A DNA stretch of 64,000 nucleotides from Zhengitettix transpicula. Taxonomy: Eukaryota; Arthropoda; Insecta; Orthoptera; Tetrigidae. Under the pieces are notes generated by a model. It ran no database searches. It worked only from the letters and a program-made list of their open reading frames with translations, and was not told where the DNA came from. Of the stretch, positions 50,148 to 63,400 are shown in pieces. The translations under genes were made by a program, and so were the position numbers. The stretch lies in assembly GCA_037074705.1 (NCBI GenBank), contig JAYJMR010000029.1, forward strand, positions 186,001-250,000, read 5' to 3'. How positions within the stretch are numbered: the first letter of the stretch is position 1; each line of letters begins with the position of its first letter.

Positions 50148-52837
50148 GAATTCTGATACGTATAAAACTTTTCTAAATATTTTTCTTTATCGGAAATAGA
50201 AGTAGAGCCATTTTCTTAAAAAGTATTCGTATGATGTGGCTAAAAAGCTCGGAATGTTCGTTTCAAATGTAATTTTGAATAAAATAAAGTATGTTTTTTT
50301 TTATATATCTCTACTGTTTTGCGATGTAATGCGTAATTATGACGATACTCCAAGAATAGAGGTTACAAATAGCCGAATCACAATTTATATGCAGAATCTG
50401 TACTGTATTAGCGAGATATCTGTAAGATATTTTAACAGTGTACAAGATATCAATATATTTTGAATCACATAAATTTACACGCAACAATACGGTAAATATT
50501 TTTGTTATTCATCAGTTAGACGTTGAAAATTATTTTAAATTGTCTCATAAAAATTGTCCTAATGTAGCGAAACTGTTTAAATTTGTTATGAAATCAGAAT
50601 TCTGATACGTATAAAACTTTTCGAAATATTTTTCTTTATCGGAAATAGAAGTAGAGCCATTTTCTTAAAAAGTATTCGTATGATGAGTCTAAAATGCTCG
50701 GAATGTTCGTTTCAAATGTAATTTTGAATAAAATAGAGTATGTTTTTTTATATATCTCTTCTGTTTTGCGATGTAATGCGTAATTATGACGATACTCCAA
50801 GAAAAGAGGTTACAAATAGCCGAATCACAATTTATATGCAGAATCTGTACTGTATTATCGAGATATCTGTTAGATATTTTAACAGTGTACAAGATATCGA
50901 TATATTTTGATTCACATAAATTTACACGGAACAATACGGTAAATATTTTTGTTATTCATCAGTTAGACGTTGAAAATTATTTTAAATTGTCTCAAAAAAA
51001 TCGTCCTAATGTAGCGAAACTGTTTAAATTTGTTATGAAATCAGAATTCTGATACGTATAAAACTTTTCGAAATATTTTTCTTTATCGGAAATAGAAGTA
51101 GAATCATTTTCTTAAAAAGTAATCGTATGATGTGGCTAAAAAGCTCGGAATGTTCGTTTCAAATGTAATTTTGAATAAAATAAAGTATGTTTTTTTATAT
51201 ATATCTCTACTGTTTTGCGATGTAATGCGTAATTATGACGATACTCCATGAATAGAGGTTACAATTAGCCGAATCACAATTTATATGCAGAATCTGTACT
51301 GTATTAGCGAGATATCTGTAAGATATTTTAACAGTGTACAAGATATCAATATATTTTGAATCACATAAATTTACACGTTACAATACGGTAAATATTTTTG
51401 TTATTCATCAGTTAGACGTTGAAAATTATTTTAAATTGTCTCAAAAAAATCGTCCTAATGTAGCGAAACTGTTTAAATTTGTTATGAAATCAGAATTCTG
51501 ATACGTATAAAACTTTTCGAAATATTTTTCTTTATCGGAAATAGAAGTAGAATCATTTTCTTAAAAAGTAATCGTATGATGTGGCTAAAAAGCTCGGAAT
51601 GTTTGTTTCAAATGTAATTTTGAATAAAATAAAGTATGTTTTTTTTTATATATCACTACTGTTTTGCGATGTAATGCGTAATTATGACGATACTCCAAGA
51701 ATAGAGGTTACAAATAGCCGAATCACAATTTATATGCAGAATCTGTACTGTATTATCGAGATATCTGTTAGATATTTTAACAGTGTACAAGATATCGATA
51801 TATTTTGAATCACATAAATTTACACGGAACAATACGGTAAATATTTTTGTTACTTATCAGTTAGACGTTGAAAATTATTTTAAATTGTCTCAAAAAAATC
51901 GTTCTAATGTAGCGAAACTGTTTAAATTTGTTATGAAATCAGAATTCTGATACGTATAAAACTTTTCGAAATATTTTTCTTTATCGGAAATAGAAGTAGA
52001 GCCATTTTCTTAAAAGTATTCGTATGATGTGTCTAAAAAGCTCGGAATGTTTGTTTCAAATGTAATTTGAATAAAATAAAGTATGTTTTTTTTATATATC
52101 TCTACAGTTTTGCGATGTAAAGCGTAATTATGACGATACTCTAAGCCTAGAGGTTACAAATAGCCGAATCGCAATGTATATGCAGAATCTGTACTTTATT
52201 AGCGAGATATCTGTTAGATATGTTAACAGTGTACAAGATATCAATATATATATAATCACATGAATTTACACAGAACAATACGCTAAATAATTTTGTTATT
52301 GATCAGTAAGAAGTTCAAAAATATTTAAAGTTTTCACAATAAATTCGTCTTAATGGAATGGAAATGCGTAAATTTTTTATGAAATCAGAAGTCTAATACG
52401 AATAAAACTTTTCGAAATATTTCTCTTTTTCAGGATTAGAAGTGGAGCCATTTTCTTAAAAATTATTTGTATGATGTGGCTAAAAAGCTCCGAATGTTCG
52501 TTTCAAATGTAATTTTGAATAAAATAAAGTATGTTTTTTTTTTATATATCTCTACTGTTTTGCGATGTAATGCGTAATTATGACGATACTCCAAGAATAG
52601 AGGTTACAAATAGCCGAATCACAATTTATATGCATAATCTGTACTGTATTAGCGAGATATCTGTAAGATATTTTAACAGTGTACAAGATATCAATATATT
52701 TTGAATCACATAAATTTACACGCAACAATACGGTAAATATTTTTGTTATTCATCAATTAGACGTTGAAAATTATTTTAAATTGTCTCATAAAAATCGTCC
52801 TAATGTAGCGAAACTGTTTAAATTTGTTATGAAATCA
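50148..52837 (+). repeat. Six-monomer HOR D-F-H-I-B''-G/D, copy 2 (2690 bp)
   Basis: Monomers start at 50148 (D), 50597 (F), 51044 (H), 51493 (I), 51942 (B'') and 52388 (G/D hybrid). It shares with copy 1 the TTTTGATTCACAT change in F and the H and I markers. The sixth slot differs: here a G front joins a D back, as at 39389. The T run at 52388 is the longest seen in a monomer of this type, and the monomer is 450 bp. Confidence 0.92.
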
Positions 52838-54180
52838 GAATTCTGATACGTATAAAACTTTTCGAAATATTTTTCTTTATCGGAAATAGAAGTAGAGCCA
52901 TTTTCTTAAAAAGTATTCGTATGATGTGTCTAAAATGCTCGGAATGTTCGTTTCAAATGTAATTTTGAATAAAATAAAGTATGTTTTTTTATATATCTCT
53001 TCTGTTTTGCGATGTAATGCGTAATTATGACGATACTCCAAGAAAAGAGGTTACAAATAGCCGAATCACAATTTATATGCAGAATCTGTACTGTATTATC
53101 GAGATATCTGTTAGATATTTTAACAGTGTACAAGATATCGATATATTTTGAATCACATAAATTTACACGGAACAATACGGTAAATATTTTTGTTACTTAT
53201 CAGTTAGACGTTGAAAATTATTTTAAATTGTCTCAAAAAAATCGTTCTAATGTAGCGAAACTGTTTAAATTTGTTATGAAATCAGAATTCTGATACGTAT
53301 AAAACTTTTCGAAATATTTTTCTTTATCGGAAATAGAAGTAGAGCCATTTTCTTAAAAATTATTCGTATGATGTGGATAAAAAGCTCGGAATGTTCGTTT
53401 CAAATGTAATTTTGAATAAAATAAAGTATGTTCTTTTTATATATCTCTACTGTTTTGCGATGTAATGCGTAATTATGACGATACTCCAAGAAAAGAGGTT
53501 ACAAATAGCCGAATCACAATTTATATGCAGAATCTGTACTGTATTATCGAGATATCTGTTAGATATTTTAACAGTGTACAAGATATCGATATATTTTGAA
53601 TCACATAAATTTACACGGAACAATACGGTAAATATTTTTGTTATTCATCAGTTAGACGTTGAAAATTATTTTAAATTGTCTCAAAAAAATCGTCCTAATG
53701 TAGCGAAACTGTTTAAAATTGTTATGAAATCAGAATTCTGATACCTATAAAACTTTTCGAAATATTTTTCTTTATCGAAAATAGAAGTAGAATCATTTTC
53801 CTAAAAAGTAATCGTATGATGTGGCTAAAAAGCTCGGAATGTTCGTTTCAAATGTAATTTTGAATAAAATAAAGTATCTTTTTTTTATATATCTCTTCTG
53901 TTTTGCGATGTAATGCGTAATTATGACGATACTCCAAGAAAAGAGGTTACAAATAGCCGAATCACAATTTATATGCAGAATCTGTACTGTATTATCGAGA
54001 TATCTGTTAGATATTTTAACAGTGTACAAGATATCGATATATTTTGAATCACATAAATTTACACGGAACAATACGGTAAATATTTTTGTTATTCATCAGT
54101 TAGACGTTGAAAATTATTTTAAATTGTCTCAAAAAAATCGTCCTAATGTAGCGAAACTGTTTAAAATTGTTATGAAATCA
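52838..54180 (+). repeat. F and two further A-like monomers
   Basis: Monomers start at 52838 (F with GATGTGTCTAAAATGCTC), 53285 and 53733. The second has TGTGGATAAAAAG and TATGTTCTTTTTATAT. The third has CTGATACCTATAAAAC, B-like TTATCGAAAATAG and AGAATCATT in front, then TATCTTTTTTTATAT and A-like sequence. The last two end with TTTAAAATTG. Confidence 0.86.
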
Positions 54181-57100
54181 GAATTCTGATACGTATAAAA
54201 CTTTTCGAAATATTTTTCTTTATCGAAAATAGAAGTAGAATCATTTTCCTAAAAAGTAATCGTATGATGTGGCTAAAAAGCTCGGAATGTTCGTTTCAAA
54301 TGTAATTTTGAATAAAATAAAGTATGTTTTTTTTAGATATATCTACAGTTTTGCGATGTAAAGCGTAATTATGACGATACTCTAAGCCTAGAGGTTACAA
54401 ATAGCCGAATCGCAATGTATATGGAGAATCTGTACTTTATTAGCGAGATATCTGTTAGATATGTTAACAGTGTACAAGATATCAATATATATATATAATC
54501 ACATAAATTTACACAGAACAATACGCTAAATAATTTTGTTATTGATCAGTAAGAAGTTCAAAAATATTTAAAGTTTTCACAATAAATTCGTCTTAATGGA
54601 ATGGAAATGCGTGAATTTTTTATGAAATCAGAAGTCTAATACGAATAAATTTTTTCGAAATATTTCTCTTTTTCAGGATTTGAAGTAGAGCCATTTTCTT
54701 AAAAAGTATTCGTATGATGTGTCTAAAATGCTCGGAATGTTCGTTTCAAATGTAATTTTGAATAAAATAAAGTATGTTTTTTTTTATATATCTCTACTGT
54801 TTTGCGATGTAATGCGTATTTATGACGATACTCCAAGAATAGAGGTTACAAATAGCCGAATCACAATTTATATGCAGAATCTGTACTGTATTATCGAGAT
54901 ATCTGTTAGATATTTTAACAGTGTACAAGATATCGATATATTTTGAATCACATAAATTTACACGGAACAATACGGTAAATATTTTTGTTACTTATCAGTT
55001 AGACGTTGAAAATTATTTTAAATTGTCTCAAAAAAATCGTTCTAATGTAGCGAAACTGTTTAAATTTGTTATGAAATCAGAATTCTGATACGTATAAAAC
55101 TTTTCGAAATATTTTTCTTTAACGGAAATTGAAGTAGAGCCATTTTCTTAAAAAGTAATCGTATGATGTGGCTAAAAAGCTCGGAATGTTTGTTTCAAAT
55201 GTAATTTTGAATAAAATAAAGTATGTTTTTTTTTATATATCACTACTGTTTTGCGATGTAATGCGTAATTATGACGATACTCCAAGAATAGAGGTTACAA
55301 ATAGCCGAATCACAATTTATATGCAGAATCTGTACTGTATTATCGAGATATCTGTTAGATATTTTAACAGTGTACAAGATATCGATATATTTTGAATCAC
55401 ATAAATTTACACGGAACAATACGGTAAATATTTTTGTTATTCATCAGTTAGACGTTGAAAATTATTTTAAATTGTCTCAAAAAAATCGTCCTAATGTAGC
55501 GAAACTGTTTAAATTTGTTATGAAATCAGAATTCTGATACGTATAAAACTTTTCGAAATATTTCTATTTTTCAGGATTAGAAGTAGAGCCATTTTCTTAA
55601 AAATTATTTGTATGATGTGGCTAAAAAGCTCGGAATGTTAGTTTCAAATGTAATTTTGAATAAAATAAAGTATGTTTTTTTTTATATATCACTACTGTTT
55701 TGCGATGTAATGCGTAATTATGACGATACTCCAAGAATAGAGGTTACAAATAGCCGAATCACAATTTATATGCAGAATCTGTACTGTATTATCGAGATAT
55801 CTGTTAGATATTTTAACAGTGTACAAGATATCGATATATTTTGAATCACATAAATTTACACGGAACAATACGGTAAATATTTTTGTTACTTATCAATTAG
55901 ACGTTGAAAATTATTTTAAATTGTCTCAAAAAAATCGTTCTAATGTAGCGAAACTGTTTAAATTTGTTATGAAATCAGAATTCTGATACGTATAAAACTT
56001 TTCGAAATATTTCTCTTTTTCAGGATTAGAAGTAGAGCCATTTTCTTAAAAATATTTGTATGATGTGGCTATAAAGCTCGGAATGTTCGTTTCAAATGTA
56101 ATTTTGAATAAAATAAAGTATGTTTTTTTTAGATATATCTACAGTTTTGCGATGTAAAGCGTAATTATGACGATACTCTAAGCCTAGAGGTTACAAATAG
56201 CCGAATCGCAATGTATATGGAGAATCTGTACTTTATTAGCGAGATATATGTTAGATACGTTAACAGTGTACAAGATATCAATATATATATATAATCACAT
56301 AAATTTACACAGATCAATACGCTAAATAATTTTGTTATTGATCAGTAAGAAGTTCAAAAATATTTAAAGTTCTCACAATAAATTCGTCTTAATGGAATGG
56401 AAATGCGTAAATTTTTTATGAAATCAGAAGTCTAATACGAATAAATTTTTTCGAAATATTTCTCTTTTTCAGGATTTGAAGTAGAGCTATTTTCTTAAAA
56501 AGTATTCGTATGATGTGTCTAAAATGCTCGGAATGTTGGTTTCAAATGTAATTTTGAATAAAATAAAGTATGTTTTTTTTTATATATCTCTACTGTTTTG
56601 CGATGTAATGCGTATTTATGACGATACTCCAAGAATAGAGGTTACAAATAGCCGAATCACAATTTATATGCAGAATCTGTACTGTATTATCGAGATATCT
56701 GTTAGATATTTTAACAGTGTACAAGATATCGATATATTTTGAATCACATAAATTTACACGGAACAATACGGTAAATATTTTTGTTACTTATCAGTTAGAC
56801 GTTGAAAATTATTTTAAATTGTCTCAAAAAAATCGTTCTAATGTAGCGAAACTGTTTAAATTTGTTATGAAATCAGAATTCTGATACGTATAAAACTTTT
56901 CGAAATATTTTTCTTTAACGGAAATAGAAGTAGAGCCATTTTCTTAAAAAGTAATCGTATGATGTGGCTAAAAAGCTCGGAATGTTCGTTTCAAATGTAA
57001 TTTTGAATAAAATAAAGTATGTTTTTTTTTATATATCACTACTGTTTTGCGATGTAATGCGTAATTATAACGATACTCCAAGAATAGAGGTTACAAATAG

Positions 57101-57772
57101 CCGAATCACAATTTATATGCAGAATCTGTACTGTATTATCGAGATATCTGTTAGATATTTTAACAGTGTACAAGATATCGATATATTTTGAATCACATAA
57201 ATTTACACGGAACAATACGGTAAATATTTTTGTTACTTATCAATTAGACGTTGAAAATTATTTTAAATTGTCTCAAAAAAATCGTTCTAATGTAGCGAAA
57301 CTGTTTAAATTTGTTATGAAATCAGAATTCTGATACGAATAAAACTTTTCGAAATATTTCTCTTTTTCAGGATTAGAAGTGGAGCCATTTTCTTAAAAAT
57401 TATTTGTATGATGTGGCTAAAAAGCTCCGAATGTTCGTTTCAAATGTAATTTTGAATAAAATAAAGTATCTTTTTTTTATATATCTCTTCTGTTTTGCGA
57501 TGTAATGCGTAATTATGACGATACTCCAAGAAAAGAGGTTACAAATAGCCGAATCACAATTTATATGCAGAATCTGTACTGTATTATCGAGATATCTGTT
57601 AGATATTTTAACAGTGTACAAGATATCGATATATTTTGAATCACATAAATTTACACGGAACAATACGGTAAATATTTTTGTTGTTCATCAGTTATACGTT
57701 GAAAATTATTTTAAATTGTCTCAAAAAAATCGTCCTAATGTAGCGAAACTGTTTAAAATTGTTATTAAATCA
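54181..57772 (+). repeat. Four-monomer HOR B-L-I-M/G, two copies (~1796 bp)
   Basis: Copy 1 starts at 54181 (B), 54631 (L), 55080 (I) and 55529; copy 2 at 55978 (C/B hybrid), 56427 (L), 56876 (I) and 57325. L monomers are spaced 1796 bp apart, at 54631, 56427 and 58223. L carries AATAAATTTTTTCG, GTGTCTAAAATGCTC and GCGTATTTATGACG. The B slot carries TAGATATATCTACAG, ATATGGAGAATC and two extra bases in its AT run. The I slot has CTTTAACGGAAAT. The fourth slot varies: at 55529 CAGGATTAGAAGTAGAGCC, at 57325 a G type with AGCTCCGAATG. Confidence 0.92.
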
Positions 57773-59119
57773 GAATTCTGATACGTATAAAACTTTTCGA
57801 AATATTTTTCTTTATCGAAAATAGAAGTAGAATCATTTTCCTAAAAAGTAATCTTATGATGTGGCTAAAAAGCTCGGAATGTTCGTTTCAAATGTAATTT
57901 TGAATAAAATAAAGTATGTTTTTTTTAGATATATCTACAGTTTTGCGATGTAAAGCGTAATTATGACGATACTCTAAGCCTAGAGGTAACAAATAGCCGA
58001 ATCGCAATGTATATGGAGAATCTGTACTTTATTAGCGAGATATCTGTTAGATATGTTAACAGTGTACAAGATATCAATATATATATATAATCACATAAAT
58101 TTACACAGAACAATACGCTAAATAATTTTGTTATTGATCAGTAAGAAGTTCAAAAATATTTAAAGTTTTCACAATAAATTCGTCTTAATGGAATGGAAAT
58201 GCGTAAATTTTTTATGAAATCAGAAGTCTAATACGAATAAATTTTTTCGAAATATTTCTCTTTTTCAGGATTTGAAGTAGAGCCATTTTCTTAAAAAGTA
58301 TTCGTATGATGTGTCTAAAATGCTCGGAATGTTCGTTTCAAATGTAATTTTGAATAAAATAAAGTATGTTTTTTTTTATATATCTCTACTGTTTTGCGAT
58401 GTAATGCGTATTTATGACGATACTCCAAGAATAGAGGTTACAAATAGCCGAATCACAATTTATATGCAGAATCTGTACTGTATTATCGAGATATCTGTTA
58501 GATATTTTAACAGTGTACAAGATATCGATATATTTTGAATCACATAAATTTACACGGAACAATACGGTAAATATTTTTGTTACTTATCAGTTAGACGTTG
58601 AAAATTATTTTAAATTGTCTCAAAAAAATCGTTCTAATGTAGCGAAACTGTTTAAATTTGTTATGAAATCAGAATTCTGATACGTATAAAACTTTTCGAA
58701 ATATTTTTCTTTAACGGAAATAGAAGTAGAGCCATTTTCTTAAAAAGTATTCGTATGATGTGTCTAAAAAGCTCGGAATGTTTGTTTCAAATGTAATTTT
58801 GAGTAAAATAAAGTATGTTTTTTTTATATATCTCTTCTGTTTTGCGATGTAATGCGTAATTATGACGATACTCCAAGAAAAGAGGTTACAAATAGCCGAA
58901 TCACAATTTATATGCAGAATCTGTACTGTATTATCGAGATATCTGTTAGATATTTTAACAGTGTACAAGATATCGATATATTTTGAATCACATAAATTTA
59001 CACGGAACAATACGGTAAATATTTTTGTAATTCATCAGTTAGACGTTGAAAATTATTTTAAATTGTCTCAAAAAAATCGTCCTAATGTAGCGAAACTGTT
59101 TAAATTTGTTATGAAATCA
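57773..59119 (+). repeat. Partial third copy of the four-monomer HOR
   Basis: Monomers start at 57773 (B), 58223 (L) and 58672. B and L match the four-monomer unit. The third opens with the I marker CTTTAACGGAAAT but continues as B''/A-like (GATGTGTCTAAAAAGCTCGG, TCTCTTCTG, AAGAAAAGAGG), so the repeat breaks down inside this monomer. Confidence 0.88.
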
Positions 59120-60462
59120 GAATTCTGATACGTATAAAACTTTTCGAAATATTTCTCTTTTTCAGGATTAGAAGTAGAGCCATTTTCTTAAAAATTATTT
59201 GTATGATGTGGCTAAAAAGCTCGGAATGTTCGTTTCAATTGTAATTTTGAATAAAATAAAGTATGTTTTTTTTATATATCTTTTCTGTTTTGCGATGTAA
59301 TGCGTAATTATGACGATACTCCAAGAATAGAGGTTACAAATAGCCGAATCACAATTTATATGCAGAATCTGTACTGTATTATCGAGATATCTGTTAGATA
59401 TTTTAACAGTGTACAAGATATCGATATATTTTGAATCACATAAATTTACACGGAACAATACCGTAAATATTTTTGTTACTTATCAGTTAGACGTTGAAAA
59501 TTATTTTAAATTGTCTCAAAAAAATCGTTCTAATGTAACGAAACTGTTTAAATTTGTTATGAAATCAGAATTCTGATACGTATAAAACTTTTCGAAATAT
59601 TTTTCTTTATCGGAAATAGAAGTAGAGCCATTTTCTTAAAAAGTATTCGTATGATGTGGCTAAAAAGCTCAAAATGTTCGTTTCAAATGTAATTTTGAAT
59701 AAAATAATGTATGTTTTTTTTATATATCTCTACTGTTTTGCGCTGTAATGCGTAATTATGACGATACTCCAAGAATAGAGGTTACAAATAGCCGAATCAC
59801 AATTTATATGCAGAATCTGTACTGTATTAGCGAGATATCTGTTAGATATTTTAACAGTGTACAAGATATCGATATATTTTGAATCACATAAATTTACACG
59901 GAACAATACCGTAAATATTTTTGTTACTTATCAGTTAGACGTTGAAAATTATTTTAAATTGTCTCAAAAAAATCGTCCTAATGTAGCGAAACTGTTTAAA
60001 TTTGTTATGAAATCAGAATTCTGATACGTAAAAAACTTTTCGAAATATTTTTCTTTATCGGAAATAGAAGTAGAGCCATTTTCTTAAAAAGTAATCGTAT
60101 GATGTGGCTAAAAAGCTCGGAATGTTCGTTTCAAATGTAATTTTGAATAAAATAAAGTATGTTTTTTTAGATATCTCTACAGTTTTGCGATGTAATGCGT
60201 AATTATGACGATACTCCAAGAAAAGAGGTTACAAATAGCCGAATCACAATTTATATGCAGAATCTGTACTGTATTATCGAGATATCTGTTAGATATTTTA
60301 ACAGTGTACAAGATATCGATATATTTTGAATCACATAAATTTACACGGAACAATACGGTAAATATTTTTGTTATTCATCAGTTAGACGTTGAAAATTATT
60401 TTAAATTGTCTCAAAAAAATCTTCCTAATGTAGCGAAACAGTTTAAATTTGTTATGAAATCA
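59120..60462 (+). repeat. Three monomers without clear higher-order order
   Basis: Monomers start at 59120, 59568 and 60016. The first opens C-like (TTTTTCAGGATTAG, CAATTGTAATT) but has a GAATTC junction. The first two share AATACCGTAAATATT and GTTACTTATCAG, a pair of changes not seen together elsewhere. The third has GTATGTTTTTTTAGATATC in front of A-like AAGAAAAGAGG. From here to the right end every junction is GAATTC. Confidence 0.84.
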
Positions 60463-63400
60463 GAATTCTGATACGTATAAAACTTTTCGAAATATTTTTC
60501 TTTATCGGAAATAGAAGTAGAGTCATTTTCTTAAAAAGTAATCGTATGATGTGGCTAAAAAGCTCGGAATGTTCGTTTCAAATGTAATTTTGAATAAAAT
60601 AAAGTATGTTATTTTTAGATATCTCTACAGTTTTGCGATGTAATGCGTAATTATGACGATACTCCAAAAATAGAGGTTACAAATAGCCGAATCACAATTT
60701 ATATGCAGAATCTGTACTGTATTATCGAGATATCTGTTAGATACTTTAACAGTGTACAAGATATCGATATATTTTGAATCACATAAACTTACACGGAACA
60801 ATACGGTAAATATTTTTGTTATTCATCAGTTAGACGTTGAAAATTATTTTAAATTGTCTCAAAAAAATCGTCCTAATGTAGCGAAACTGTTTAAATTTGT
60901 TATGAAATCAGAATTCTGATACGTATAAAACTTTTCGAAATATTTTTCTTTATCGGAAATAGAAGTAGAGTCATTTTCTTAAAAAGTAATCGTATGATGT
61001 GGCTAAAAAGCTCGGAATGTTCGTTTCAAATGTAATTTTGAATAAAATAAAGTATGTTTTTTTTATATATCTCTTCTGTTTTGCGATGTAATGCGTAATT
61101 ATGACGATACTCCAAGAATAGAGGTTACAAATAGCCGAATCACAATGTATATGCAGAATCAGTACTGTATTAGCGAGATATCTGTTAGATATTTTAACAG
61201 TGTACAAGATATATATATATTTAGAATCACATAAATTTACACGGAACAATACGGTAAATATTTTTGTTATTCATCAGTTAGACGTTGAAAAATATTTTAA
61301 CATTTCTCAAAAAAATCGTCCGAATGTAGCGAAACTGTTTAAATTTGTTATGAAATCAGAATTCTGATACGTATAAAACTTTTCGAAATATTTTTCTTTA
61401 TCGGAAATATAAGTAGAGCCATTTGCTTAAAAAGTATTCGTATGATGTGGCTAAAAAGCTCGGAATGTTGGTTTCAAATGTAATTTTGTAAAAAAGGAAG
61501 TATGTTTTTTTTATATGTCTCTACTGTTTTGCGATGTAATGCGTAATTCTGACGATACTCCAAGAATAGAGGTTACAAATAGCCGAATCACAATGTATAT
61601 GCAGAATCTGTACTGTATTAGCGAGATATCTGTTAGATATTTTAACAGTGTACAAGATATCGATATATTTTGAATCACATAAATTTACACGCAACAATAC
61701 GTTAAATATTTTTGTTATTCATCAGTTAGACGTTGAAAATTATTTTAAATTGTCTGAAAAAAATCGTCCAAATGTAGCGAAACTGTTTAAATTTGTTATG
61801 AAATCAGAATTCTGATACGTATAAAACTTTTCGAAATATTTTTCTTTATCGGAAATAGAAGTAGAGCCATTTTCATAAAAAGTATTCGTATGATGTGGCT
61901 AAAAAGCTCGGAATGTTGGTTTCAAATGTAATTTTGAATAAAATAAAGTATGTTTTTTTTATATATCTCTTCTGTTTTGCGATGTAATGCGTAATTATGA
62001 CGATACTCCAAAAATAGAGGTTACAAATAGCCGAATCACAATTTATATGCAGAATCTGTACTGTATTATCGAGATATCTGTTAGATACTTTAAAAGTGTA
62101 CAAGATATCGATATATTTTGAATCACATAAACTTACACGGAACAATACGGTAAATATTTTTGTTATTCATCAGTTAGACGTTGAAAATTATTTTAAATTG
62201 TCTCAAAAAAATCGTCCTAATGTAGCGAAACTGTTTAAATTTGTTATGAAATCAGAATTCTGATACGTATAAAACTTTTCGAAATATTTTTCTTTATCGG
62301 AAATAGAAGTAGAGTCATTTTCTTAAAAAGTAATCGTATGATGTGGCTAAAAAGCTCGGAATGTTTGTTTCAAATGTAATTTTGAATAAAATAAAGTATG
62401 TTTTTTTTATATATCTCTACTGTTTTGCGATGTAATGCGTAATTATGACGATACTCCAAGAATAGAGGTTACAAATAGCCGAATCACAATTTATATGCAG
62501 AATCTGTACTGGATTATCAAGATATCTGTTAGATATTTTAACAGTGTACAAGATATTGATATATTTTTAATCACATAAATTTACACGGAACAATACGGTA
62601 AATATTTTTGTTATTCATCAGTTAGACGTTGAAAATTATTTTAAATTGTCTCAAAAAAATCGTCCTAATGTAGCGAAACTGTTTAAATTTGTTATGAAAT
62701 CAGAATTCTGATACGTATAAAACTTTTCGAAATATTTTTCTTTATCGGAAATATAAGTAGAGCCATTTTCTTAAAAAGTATTCGTATGATGTGGCTAAAA
62801 AGCTCGGAATGTTGGTTTCAAATGTAATTTTGAATAAATGGAAGTATGTTTTTTTATATGTCTCTACTGTTTTGCGATGTAATGCGTAATTCTGACGATA
62901 CTCCAAGAATAGAGGTTACAAATAGCCGAATCACAATGTATATGCAGAATCTGTACTGTATTAGCGAGATATCTGTTAGATATTTTAACAGTGTACAAGA
63001 TATCGATATATTTTGAATCACATAAATTTACACGCAACAATACGTTAAATATTTTTGTTATTCATCAGTTAGACGTTGAAAATTATTTTAAATTGTCTCA
63101 AAAAAATCGTCCAAATGTAGCGAAACTGTTTAAATTTGTTATGAAATCAGAATTCTGATACGTATAAAACTTTTCGAAATATTTTTCTTTATCGGAAATA
63201 GAAGTAGAGCCATTTTCATAAAAAGTATTCGTATGATGTGGCTAAAAAGCTCGGAATGTTCGTTTCAAATGTAATTTTGAATAAAATAAAGTATGTTTTT
63301 TTTATATATCTCTTCTGTTTTGCGATGTAATGCGTAATTATGACGATACTCCAAAAATAGAGGTTACAAATAGCCGAATCACAATTTATATGCAGAATCT

